Shown: positions 14,432 to 20,930 of the stretch, piece by piece
Layout of the letters: each line of letters begins with the position of its first letter
Position numbering within the stretch: position 1 is the stretch's first letter
DNA from: Desulfobacterales bacterium
GTDB taxonomy: Bacteria > Desulfobacterota > Desulfobacteria > Desulfobacterales > ETH-SRB1
Assembly: GCA_030017395.1 (NCBI GenBank)
Contig: JASEIZ010000012.1
Coordinates: 1-20,930 of the forward strand
DNA length: 20,930 bases
Direction of reading: 5' to 3'
Position numbers and translations under genes: made by a program
Notes under the pieces: model-generated
Seen by the model: the letters and a program-made list of their open reading frames with translations, nothing else
What the model was told of the DNA's origin: nothing
Database searches by the model: none

Positions 14432-15760
14432 TTATACGTCAATCACTACACGTGGTTTTTCTATACATTCATATAGTATGTCACTCAGAAACCTAACATT
14501 CATGCCAAGCTTATAGTGACGGATAACATCCTCAAGCCCACCATAGCAGCTATGGCAGGGAGCAATAACGGTTTCTACATTTGTGGCTGCCAGCTGCCTG
14601 GCTTTAATTTTGCTTCCGTGCATTTGTTTCATATTCCAGTGTGGGCCGCAATTTATGACACCGGCTCCGGCACAGCAACAGTAGCTGTGCTCACGGTTCG
14701 GGTGCATTTCCACAAATTCCTTACATGTGGCATTTATCAAATAACGGGCCATTTTATACAAAGCACTTCCCTTGTCCACATTGCACGAGTCATGGAGAGT
14801 CACGGGTTCTTCAAATTTCTTAGCGATGCTTATCTTCCCGTCACGCAGCAGCTCATAATAAAATTCAATGGAATTGACTATCTCTATTGGATACCATTTC
14901 CAGCCGAGCCATTTGTTGCCAATATCGTAAATAGAGTCGCACTCACTGATAAGGATTTTTTTGACCTTAAGCCTCATAGCAGTCTCAAAATGGGTCTTCT
15001 TTACCCGACTCATTATTTCATTGTCACCAGTGTACATGGTCATATCGCTGTTATCAGGGCCGGGCGCGGCAGGCATGGTCCAGTTCACCCCTGCAGTATC
15101 CATGATCACAGCCGCCTTATATATAAACTGAGCACGAAACTCTGGCCGAGGACTTATAACTGAGTACATAATGTCTGCGCCTTCTTTATCAACAGGGATT
15201 CGAAGTGTAGCTATTTCATTTTGAGCTTCCTCTTCTTGCTGCTGCAGGCTATTGATCCATTCATCCTCTTTGATCCACATCTGGTTCATGGTGACTGAAT
15301 AGGAATTTGCTATATCCTGAATATACTGTGGCGTAACGCCCAATATATAGCAAATCCACCGGACGATAAGGATGATGTCGGCGATATCGATCCCAAATGG
15401 ACAGTACATGGCACATCTACGACATAGGTCGCATTCTGTTTGGGCTATTTCAGACGCTTTTTTTATAAACTCGGGGCTTACTTTCCCTTTCTTCTTCAGG
15501 ATCTCCCAGATTGTTTGCTTTACCTTGACAACAGGAGCATAGTATGGATCTTTATCGTGTGAAAGGTAGTAATGGCAGGCCTCAGAGCAAAGTCCGCAGC
15601 TAACACATGTATCCACATAGGCCTTGAGATAGGCGCTGGTCTCGCCTTTCAACACACGGCTTATCACCTGCTGGATCATGTCCGTCGTCAGCGTCGCAGC
15701 GCCTTCGTCCAAGCCTATATCTACGAACTTTTTTTCCGGTTTCTTGACAAATTGAGCCAT
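14432..15760 (-). CDS. tmcB: HdrD-like iron-sulfur protein TmcB (beside tmcD)
   Basis: A 442-residue paralog of the 7541-8947 product. It has N-terminal [4Fe-4S] motifs CVSCGLCSEAC and CDLCRRCAMYCP and a C-terminal CCG domain: HDSCNVDKGS, then HSYCCCAGAG, then APCHSC. The CCG motif itself reads CCC-Ala-Gly instead of CCG-Gly, adding a cysteine at the cluster site. An earlier half-motif is SECDSIYD. No membrane segment is visible, so the protein is cytoplasmic. It begins 12 bases after tmcD and is surely co-transcribed with it. Adjacency to tmcD makes this the better candidate for the true TmcB, while the other copy resembles HmcF in context. Confidence 0.9.
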   Translation of the reverse strand: MAQFVKKPEKKFVDIGLDEGAATLTTDMIQQVISRVLKGETSAYLKAYVDTCVSCGLCSEACHYYLSHDKDPYYAPVVKVKQTIWEILKKKGKVSPEFIKKASEIAQTECDLCRRCAMYCPFGIDIADIILIVRWICYILGVTPQYIQDIANSYSVTMNQMWIKEDEWINSLQQQEEEAQNEIATLRIPVDKEGADIMYSVISPRPEFRAQFIYKAAVIMDTAGVNWTMPAAPGPDNSDMTMYTGDNEIMSRVKKTHFETAMRLKVKKILISECDSIYDIGNKWLGWKWYPIEIVNSIEFYYELLRDGKISIAKKFEEPVTLHDSCNVDKGSALYKMARYLINATCKEFVEMHPNREHSYCCCAGAGVINCGPHWNMKQMHGSKIKARQLAATNVETVIAPCHSCYGGLEDVIRHYKLGMNVRFLSDILYECIEKPRVVIDV

Positions 15761-15772
15761 GACAGATCACCA

Positions 15773-17035
15773 TCAAATCTTTGTTATCGGTAAAACCCTG
15801 CGATAATATTTTCCATTTTCGATAGCTCTAATCAGAACCTTATTCCCATTCGGGCTGAAAACCGGATTCCATAAAGCTTCGCAATAATGTTTCCATGTCT
15901 TGCCATTAATGACAATGGTATAATAACCGTTTTTTTCCACCCTGGCCGCAACATTGCGGCTGTCCGGGCTGAAAACCGGTTGCCATGTCATGTCATAGGT
16001 GTCTTTCCATGACTGGTCGTCCACAACAATGGTCCATAGCCCTTTATCCCTGCCGGCTGCGGCCACACTGTTGCCGTCCGGGCTGAAAACAACATCCGTG
16101 ATAAGGTCGCTAAACGTTGTTATCCAGGGATGTTCGTTCACAGCTATTGTCCATTTGCCGAATTTGGGTGCAACAATAGCTGCCAGTTTTGAACCGTCAG
16201 GACTATAGATTTGGCCCCATAGCTGAAAAAACTTGCGATCCCATATCTGTTTTCCGTTTTCAGCGAGAGTCCACTTGTCCGCCACCCTTACCGGCGCTGC
16301 AACTGCTTTATTGTCAGGACTGAACACAGGCGCCCAAACGCAACTAAATGTATCTTGCCAGAGCGCCCCATCCACCGCTACAGTATAATCATAAAGACTT
16401 GTTCTAACTTCGGCTGCCAGATTCTTGCTGTTTGGGCTAAAAGCCAATCCCCATACATTCACAAAATTTCTGTCCCAGGCTTTGCCGTCAGGCGCTGCCG
16501 TATAGCATCCCTCCTGAAACTTAAAAATATCACCTTTTCTAAATGCTACGGTTTGAACTACAGCCGCTGTCCTTTTGCTATCCGGACTTATCGTAAGGTT
16601 ATTTGTGTCGTAAAACATATTTCCCAGGAGTTCGCCGTTGACGACGACACCATACTGCCTGTCTTGCCGGATGGTCGCAGCAATATTCTCACCATTTGGA
16701 CTAAACATGGTATTCCACACATAATCGAACCTGTTTTTCCAGGTATTGCCGTCCACAGCAACCGTCCATTTACCTTTCTGAGATACAAGAACCGCAAGCC
16801 GACCATCAGGTCCAAACTTGGCATGCCAAATCCTGTCAAAGTGGTTTAACCAGATTTCTCCATTAACACAGACACTGAATTCGCTTTTTCCAATCTTCAC
16901 AACAGCGGCTATCTTTTCTCCATCAGGACTGACTTTCGGCTCCCCGACCCACTCAAACTTAGTCTTCCAGTTACCGGTATTCGCAACCAGCCTGGTGCCT
17001 ATCTCCCAGTTCCAACTGTTTGAATAGAGCATCAT
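15773..17035 (-). CDS. tmcD: Tryptophan-rich repeat protein TmcD
   Basis: A 420-residue protein made almost entirely of about ten repeats of roughly 40 residues. Each repeat has a turn such as FSPDGNSVAA followed by a strand pair like KWTIAVDG and a Trp-containing strand (TWKNRFDYVW). This is a beta-propeller-like arrangement with around 20 Trp residues. TmcD of the Desulfovibrio Tmc complex is described as a tryptophan-rich subunit of unknown role. No signal peptide or membrane helix is evident, so the protein is predicted to be cytoplasmic. GGGAGG lies just before two successive ATG codons (17035 and 17032); the second has the better spacing. It is the first gene of the tmcD-tmcB-activator unit, behind a sigma-54 promoter. 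Confidence 0.85.
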   Translation of the reverse strand: MMLYSNSWNWEIGTRLVANTGNWKTKFEWVGEPKVSPDGEKIAAVVKIGKSEFSVCVNGEIWLNHFDRIWHAKFGPDGRLAVLVSQKGKWTVAVDGNTWKNRFDYVWNTMFSPNGENIAATIRQDRQYGVVVNGELLGNMFYDTNNLTISPDSKRTAAVVQTVAFRKGDIFKFQEGCYTAAPDGKAWDRNFVNVWGLAFSPNSKNLAAEVRTSLYDYTVAVDGALWQDTFSCVWAPVFSPDNKAVAAPVRVADKWTLAENGKQIWDRKFFQLWGQIYSPDGSKLAAIVAPKFGKWTIAVNEHPWITTFSDLITDVVFSPDGNSVAAAGRDKGLWTIVVDDQSWKDTYDMTWQPVFSPDSRNVAARVEKNGYYTIVINGKTWKHYCEALWNPVFSPNGNKVLIRAIENGKYYRRVLPITKI

Positions 17036-17064
17036 GCCTCCCTTTTTTATTATACTCTTTTGTC

Positions 17065-17081
17065 AACAAAATTCGTGCCAA
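17065..17081 (-). promoter_or_regulatory. Sigma-54 (-24/-12) promoter of tmcD
   Basis: On the minus strand TTGGCACGAATTTTGTT: full consensus TTGGCACG at -24, GG-N10-GT. The predicted start is near 17054, about 20 bases before the ATG. It is the best match of the three sites. Confidence 0.75.
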
Positions 17082-17133
17082 CCCTAATTTTGCTGTAATT
17101 ATTATTAACCCGGCAAAATAACATATAGGCTTT

Positions 17134-17243
17134 GTCATGCCGGACTTGATCCGGCATCCAGCGTGTTTTCCTGGATAGCGCTAATGGTTAGCGCTGACGC
17201 TTCACTTCGTGTCACTTCGTGTCCGGCTTTCGCCGGAATGGCG
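17134..17243 (+). repeat. Degenerate copy of the 133-bp element
   Basis: It has the internal palindromes CCGGACTTGATCCGG and CCGGCTTTCGCCGG, but the terminal repeats are missing. New inner sequence includes AGCGCTAA-TGG-TTAGCGCT and a tandem CACTTCGTGT pair at 17203-17222. It lies between the tmcD promoter and its distant activator site. Confidence 0.6.
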
Positions 17244-17304
17244 GCTTTAGGATGTTTAATTGCCGAAGCAATAATATATTGAAGAACCCTGTGGACCCGT
17301 ATAA

Positions 17305-17370
17305 GCGGGAGCTTCGCTTCCGCTTCAACAAGGCTACAGTGAATGCGCTCGCCATCGCGGTTCAACAAGG
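17305..17370 (+). repeat. GC-rich repeat family 2, copy E
   Basis: GCGGGAGCTTCGCTTCCGC hairpin, then GCGCTCGCCATCGCGGTTCA, the family tail. With the degenerate element and the activator site it fills the 539-base gap between the activator gene (17575) and tmcD (17035). I see no gene in that gap; a 100-residue frame across it is made of repeat sequence. Confidence 0.5.
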
Positions 17371-17420
17371 TAAATACGCTATGCAGATGATTTAGATGGT
17401 TGGATATAGCAACATAATGA

Positions 17421-17444
17421 TTGCAGGCAAGTTGCATTATGCAA
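17421..17444 (-). promoter_or_regulatory. Distant activator site for tmcD
   Basis: TTGCA-TTA-TGCAA (17432-17444) is a perfect palindrome of the same type as at 9871, with an extra TTGCA at 17421. It lies about 380 bases upstream of the predicted tmcD start, long for an enhancer but workable with DNA looping. Confidence 0.5.
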
Positions 17445-17574
17445 TATAAGGATTGCGCGAAGAGGATTACTTAAACTTGGCGCTTTTCAAGTGGATTTTT
17501 TTGAAGTGAATCATGCTGCAGAAAATATTTTGTTGAAGTTTGAGGGGAGAGAGAGGCATAAGATGTTTTTACGA

Positions 17575-18900
17575 TTAGGGTTTAAGACCGTATTTTTTTA
17601 ACTTCCTCCACAAAGTTGTCTTGTGGACACCCAGCTCTTTTGCTGTTCTGTCACGATGACCATAGTTTTTTTCCAATATTTTTTTGATCAAAAGCCTTTC
17701 AGTTTCTTCGAGCGTATTGTGATGTAACAAAGCTAAGGCAGAATCTTCCGGCTCCCTGTAATGCAGGCCCCCGGGAAGGTGTCGCAGCCCTATTAGCGGA
17801 TCTTTGCAAAGCACGAAAGCATGCTCAATAATATTTTCCAGCTCTCTGACATTACCGGGGTAGTCGTAGTTCATAAGCTTTTCCATGACTTCATCGGATA
17901 CACCGCTAATCTGGTTATCCATCAGAAAGTTAAACTTATTAATGAAGTGCTCAATCAGGAGGGGAATATCGTCACTTCTTTCCCGCAGTAGAGGAAGGTC
18001 TATCCTGATCACGTTGATCCGGTAATAAATATCTTCACGGAAGGTACCTTCCCTTATTAGTTCAACAAGATCACGATTTGTAGCGGTAATAACGCGAACA
18101 TCAGCGGTGACCGTTTTGTTTGAACCCAGGGGCTCATATTGTTTTTGGTGGAGAACCCTAAGGAGTTTTACCTGCACCGAAGGTGATATGTCTCCAATCT
18201 CATCAAGAAAAATAGTGCCCCCTTTTACCAGAGCAAATCGACCCGGCTTATCTGTCTTGGCATCAGTGAAAGCGCCTTTTACATATCCAAACAATTCACT
18301 TTCAAGCAAAGTATCAGGCAGGGCGCCACAATTTATAATCACAAAAGGTTTCCTCTTTCTTGGACTCAGGTCGTGAATCGCTCTGGCAAAGAGTTCCTTG
18401 CCGGTACCGCTTGCTCCCTGGATCAGAACACTCGAATTACTTTGAGCGATGTCGGGAAGCGTTTTAAATATGTCCTGTATTTTGTGATTTTTACTAATTA
18501 TGTCTTTAAAAGTATACTGCCTGGCAAGTTCCTTCTTTAAGGATTCAATTGCCGAGATATCTCGAAACGTTTCTACGCCGCCTACAACCTTTCCGTGTTC
18601 GTTCTTTAAAATAGCCGTAGATATACTTACCGGAATCGATTTATCTTCTCGATTCCTGATAGTAATCCTGAAGTCAAGGAGATTTTTCCCTGTAGTAATC
18701 GTCTTTTTCAGAGCACAACCTGTTTTGCAAATACTGGCATGGAAAATATCGGAACACTTTCTCCCCAAGGCCTCTCTGGCGCTTATGCCTGTAATTTTTT
18801 CTGCAGCCTGATTAAATGATGTAATATTCCAGTTTCTATCAACAGTAAAAACCCCTTCGGTTATGCTATCCAAAATAGTATGTATAAATTTTTGTTCCAT
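17575..18900 (-). CDS. Sigma-54-dependent activator, PAS-AAA+-Fis (paralog 2)
   Basis: A 441-residue enhancer-binding protein, colinear with the product at 13016-14365 over its whole length. The PAS domain has Cys49, Cys58 and Cys62 at identical positions (CSDIFHASICKTGC). The AAA+ domain has Walker A GASGTGKE, the GAFTDA loop and Walker B GTIFLDEIGD. The Fis helix-turn-helix reads KELGVHKTTLWRKLKKYGL, nearly the same as in paralog 1, so both should bind the same DNA site. AGGG lies six bases before the ATG. It is transcribed separately, upstream of the tmcD unit. No -24/-12 element or TTGCA palindrome is seen before it, so it may be the constitutive master activator; this is inference. Confidence 0.93.
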   Translation of the reverse strand: MEQKFIHTILDSITEGVFTVDRNWNITSFNQAAEKITGISAREALGRKCSDIFHASICKTGCALKKTITTGKNLLDFRITIRNREDKSIPVSISTAILKNEHGKVVGGVETFRDISAIESLKKELARQYTFKDIISKNHKIQDIFKTLPDIAQSNSSVLIQGASGTGKELFARAIHDLSPRKRKPFVIINCGALPDTLLESELFGYVKGAFTDAKTDKPGRFALVKGGTIFLDEIGDISPSVQVKLLRVLHQKQYEPLGSNKTVTADVRVITATNRDLVELIREGTFREDIYYRINVIRIDLPLLRERSDDIPLLIEHFINKFNFLMDNQISGVSDEVMEKLMNYDYPGNVRELENIIEHAFVLCKDPLIGLRHLPGGLHYREPEDSALALLHHNTLEETERLLIKKILEKNYGHRDRTAKELGVHKTTLWRKLKKYGLKP

Positions 18901-19073
18901 AAATAACCCTGTGAATTTACCCCGTTAGAAAACCCTGTCTTTTTTAACGCTCATAAATTGCAGATACCATAAAAAATATCAAGTGCTTTCTGCACGGATG
19001 TTCCTCGTTTCCGGGGTTTTAAAGAAAACGATCAGCTCCCTTATTGGCGATTGCCCCACTCACTGTGTTCGGA

Positions 19074-19240
19074 TTGAAGCTCCCCGCGGCAAGCCACCAA
19101 GATGGCAATTTTAAACCGTGATAGCGAACGTCTGCCTTAACTTGTCGGGACAAAGCGAAGATTCCGTTTCGGCGGGGCTGCAGGGAATGCAAGCGAATTT
19201 AAAAATGGCTGACTTCCTTAAGGTCGAATCTCGCTCAAAA
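19074..19240. repeat. GC-rich repeat family 2, split copy F
   Basis: TTGAAGCTCCCCGC at 19075 and GCGGGGCTGCAGGGAATGC near 19172 are the two family arms, parted by about 85 bases of unrelated sequence. Inverted AAAAATGG...ACTTCCTTAAGGTCG matches the middle of the copy at 5081. It occupies much of the 510-base gap 18901-19411, which otherwise holds hairpins at 19247-19266 and 19291-19325 and no gene that I can see. Confidence 0.5.
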
Positions 19241-19246
19241 ACGGGA

Positions 19247-19325
19247 CTGTAGCTTGCTTGCTACAGGAAGTTTTCAATGTCTTGATAATGCCAACTTTTT
19301 TTCTTGATAATAGAGAAAAAGTTGG
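19247..19325. other. Two hairpins upstream of the EEP gene
   Basis: CTGTAGC-TTGCTT-GCTACAG (19247-19266) is a perfect 7-bp stem. CCAACTTTTTTTCT pairs with AGAAAAAGTTGG (19291-19325, two bulged T). CTTGATAAT is repeated directly at 19281 and 19303, the second copy lying in the loop of the second hairpin. Confidence 0.5.
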
Positions 19326-19331
19326 TACACT
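19304..19331 (+). promoter_or_regulatory. Possible sigma-70 promoter of the EEP gene
   Basis: TTGATA (19304-19309), 16-base spacer, TACACT (19326-19331). The elements overlap the long hairpin, so the hairpin DNA could be an operator. About 75 bases of leader follow. Confidence 0.35.
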
Positions 19332-19411
19332 TAATTTCTCTGAAAAATTTTCATAAAATTAAGCAGTTTGGAGTTAAAATACAATTGAAAGTCTAAATAG
19401 ATTTATCAACT

Positions 19412-20200
19412 ATGGATAATACTTTTTCCGTATTAACGCTTAATCTGCGTTTTGGCCTGGCAGATGACGGCCCCAACAGCTGGGATCACCGAAAAAAATG
19501 CTTTCCATATCTTTTAAAAAACCATAATGCAGACTTTATCGGTTTCCAGGAAGCAAACGATTTCCAGACAGATTTTCTCAAAGATATCCTGCCTGAATTT
19601 AACTTTATTGGAAAGAGAAGCCCTGCTCCGTCCTTTTGGCAAAACAATATTATTTTCTATAAAAAAACATGGGAATGTATTCATAATGAGCATTTTTTTC
19701 TAAGCCCAACACCAATGATACCCAGCCGTTCACGTGAAAGTCGCTGGCCCAGGCAATGCACTATTGGAATGTTCAAAAATAAAAACCGGGTTTTGATATA
19801 TATAAATACCCATTTTGATTTTGATGCCGCAGTTCAGACCAAAAGCGCTAAGCTGATTATGGAACGGTTATCAAACCTGCCGCCTAAACCGCCCGCAATT
19901 CTCATGGGAGACTTTAACGCAACCCCTTCGTCTCCTTGTTATAAGATATTAACCGGTCAGGATAAAAAATCAAACTCAACAAACAAGCTCTATTTTAAAA
20001 ACACCTTCAGGGAACCTTTCCCTGGAACACACCATGGGTTTTCGGGAAATAAAAACGGAAATCATATTGACTGGATTCTTTATCGCGGCAGGATTATTCC
20101 TCAGGAAAGCAAAATAATATACGATATAATCAATGGGATTCATCCATCAGATCACTACCCGGTTTATACAAAATTCAAACAGGAAAAAGATGAAGCCTAA
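19412..20200 (+). CDS. Endonuclease/exonuclease/phosphatase (EEP) family protein
   Basis: A 262-residue metal-dependent phosphoesterase of the DNase I/ExoIII superfamily. The family motifs occur in order: LTLNLRFG (Asn), GFQEAN (metal-binding Glu), YINTHFDF (Asn-Thr-His), MGDFNATPSS (catalytic Asp/Asn), GNHIDWILYRG (HIDW) and HPSDHYPV (catalytic His). All predicted catalytic residues are present. No signal peptide or membrane helix is seen. The N-terminal NSWDHRKKCFPYLL resembles the group often annotated as EEP-family hydrolases acting on phosphodiesters or sugar/lipid phosphates rather than on DNA repair substrates, so the substrate remains open. There is no clear ribosome site before the ATG. 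It converges on the bactofilin gene, 10 bases apart. Confidence 0.9.
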   Translation: MDNTFSVLTLNLRFGLADDGPNSWDHRKKCFPYLLKNHNADFIGFQEANDFQTDFLKDILPEFNFIGKRSPAPSFWQNNIIFYKKTWECIHNEHFFLSPTPMIPSRSRESRWPRQCTIGMFKNKNRVLIYINTHFDFDAAVQTKSAKLIMERLSNLPPKPPAILMGDFNATPSSPCYKILTGQDKKSNSTNKLYFKNTFREPFPGTHHGFSGNKNGNHIDWILYRGRIIPQESKIIYDIINGIHPSDHYPVYTKFKQEKDEA

Positions 20201-20210
20201 ACAAATCTCT

Positions 20211-20555
20211 TTACTTTGTCGGCTCCTGTTTCGAAATACAATTTACCTCGCCATTTAATATTCCACCGGCCTCAACAACAAGATTTTTACATACGATCTT
20301 GCCGCTGCAGCTTCCTGTTGAAAGTATAATCAGCTCATTAGACGCACTGAGTCCCCCTTCAAATTTTCCGCCCATTGTTATGCTTGCAACCTTGGTATCG
20401 GCGCAAACAACCCCTCCTTCGGCAACAATCACGGTTTCTCCGACAAGGCTTCCCTTCACGGTGCCCTTTATTACCAGTTTCCCTTTAACAGAAACCGTAC
20501 CATCAACTGTCAGCCCCTCATCAATAATAGATATATTATCCGATTTGTTCCACAT
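20211..20555 (-). CDS. Bactofilin
   Basis: A 114-residue polymer-forming cytoskeletal protein. The sequence is a right-handed beta-helix of short hydrophobic/glycine repeats (ISIIDEGLTVDGTVSVKGKL, VKGSLVGETVIVAEGGVV, ASITMGGKFEGGLSAS, GKIVCKNLVVEAGGILNGEV) with short polar ends, as in bactofilins that shape cells or anchor surface structures. The start is the ATG at 20555 with AGGAGA six bases upstream; a 13-residue upstream extension (from 20594) is hydrophobic but lacks a ribosome site. It lies downstream of the partial gene at the right edge, possibly in one transcript. Confidence 0.9.
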   Translation of the reverse strand: MWNKSDNISIIDEGLTVDGTVSVKGKLVIKGTVKGSLVGETVIVAEGGVVCADTKVASITMGGKFEGGLSASNELIILSTGSCSGKIVCKNLVVEAGGILNGEVNCISKQEPTK

Positions 20556-20653
20556 GACGCATCTCCTGAACCATAAAAGCAAGTGCCTTCCCATAGCTTG
20601 TAGTGGCTACTCTTATAAAAATACGTTAATACAACACGGCCGTAACCGGATAT

Positions 20654-20930
20654 TTATTGTAAAACAGGTTCTTTCAAATCGACAAACAATTCGCCCACCT
20701 GTTTTTCATTGCAGGTAACTACCACCCGATAGGAGATCCCGTTTTTGTTCAGAGAATAGCGTTTCCAAAGGTCTCTGGCTGTGTTAATTACATACCCCCT
20801 GTCTTCTCCGGTATTATTGCCGGTATTGCCGACATAGCCCTTAAAATTTACGATCATATCTGACGGATCTCCGGGACCACCGATTACATCAACAATTTCA
20901 AACTGATCAATGGCGATCGGTTTGAAATTG
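20654..20930 (-). CDS. Hypothetical protein, 3' part only
   Basis: The frame is open to the right edge of the window, so the start lies outside it; the ATG at 20857 is probably internal. The visible 91 residues include FEIVDVIGGPGDPSDMIVN, YVGNTGNNTGEDRGYVINT and RDLWKRYSLN, and end VGELFVDLKEPVLQ. It has a mixed polar/beta character with no membrane segment or recognised motif. I do not recognise the family. Confidence 0.6.
   Translation of the reverse strand, partial: NFKPIAIDQFEIVDVIGGPGDPSDMIVNFKGYVGNTGNNTGEDRGYVINTARDLWKRYSLNKNGISYRVVVTCNEKQVGELFVDLKEPVLQ

Noticed and set aside
17203..17222. Tandem CACTTCGTGT as a CRISPR or iteron
   Set aside because: Only two units without spacers, inside a decayed repeat.
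17135..17437. 100-codon minus-strand frame
   Set aside because: It runs through a degenerate repeat, a family-2 repeat and the activator site; no ribosome site or protein-like composition.
18901..19000. Sigma-54 promoter or TTGCA palindrome before the second activator
   Set aside because: Only a lone TTGCA half site and no GG-N10-GC element; a weak TTGATA -35 has no convincing -10 partner.
1..20930. CRISPR array, tRNA or rRNA genes
   Set aside because: No regularly spaced repeats and no cloverleaf or rRNA sequence recognised; the repeats are dispersed elements.

Overview
The window reads as a chromosomal piece of a sulfate-reducing Desulfobacterota bacterium, most likely Desulfobacterales. 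The diagnostic genes are two HdrD-like iron-sulfur proteins, a NarI-like membrane cytochrome b subunit and the tryptophan-rich repeat protein TmcD. These belong to the Tmc/Hmc-type transmembrane electron-transfer complexes of sulfate reducers. A flgL-csrA-fliW flagellar block, a bactofilin and several sigma-54 systems also fit. This assignment rests on recognised protein motifs and gene order; no database search was possible.

Layout. (1) 1-2132, plus strand: 3' part of flgL, then csrA and fliW, the flagellin-homeostasis switch. (2) 2342-5678, plus: a GGDEF diguanylate cyclase, a Cys-rich 2x[4Fe-4S] protein, a DUF456 membrane protein and a PPC/DUF296 protein, separated by repeats. (3) 5695-7335, minus: rpsI and rplM (own promoter) and an Rrf2 regulator with an IscR-like Cys triad. 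(4) 7541-17035, minus: the core of the window. A membrane cytochrome gene plus tmcB-like gene, preceded by a possible micro-ORF, a PocR-domain protein, a ChlI-ChlD-type AAA+/VWA protein, a sigma-54 activator, a second tmcB and tmcD. (5) 17575-18900, minus: a second, paralogous sigma-54 activator. (6) 19412-20930: an endonuclease/exonuclease/phosphatase-family protein (plus), a bactofilin (minus) and the 3' end of an unknown gene (minus).

How the genes may work together. Three transcription units in region 4 (tmcD-tmcB-activator; the chelatase-like AAA+/VWA gene; cytochrome-tmcB) each carry a -24/-12-type promoter. Upstream of each lies a TTGCA-N3-TGCAA-type palindrome, one copy being 9 of 10 arm bases. 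The two activators have near-identical Fis-type helix-turn-helix ends and PAS domains with three cysteines at identical positions. The simplest reading is one sigma-54 regulon, perhaps redox-controlled, that builds a Tmc/Hmc-like electron-transfer complex together with an AAA+/VWA machine of unknown target. No cytochrome c gene (TmcA or HmcA) lies in the window.

The intergenic regions are rich in two repeat families. One is a 133-bp MITE-like element with terminal inverted repeats; three full copies are present, two of them flanked by 7-8 bp direct repeats, plus a collapsed and a degenerate copy. The other is a GC-rich mosaic family built around CCCCGC hairpins and a GCGCTCGC...GCGGTTCAA tail.
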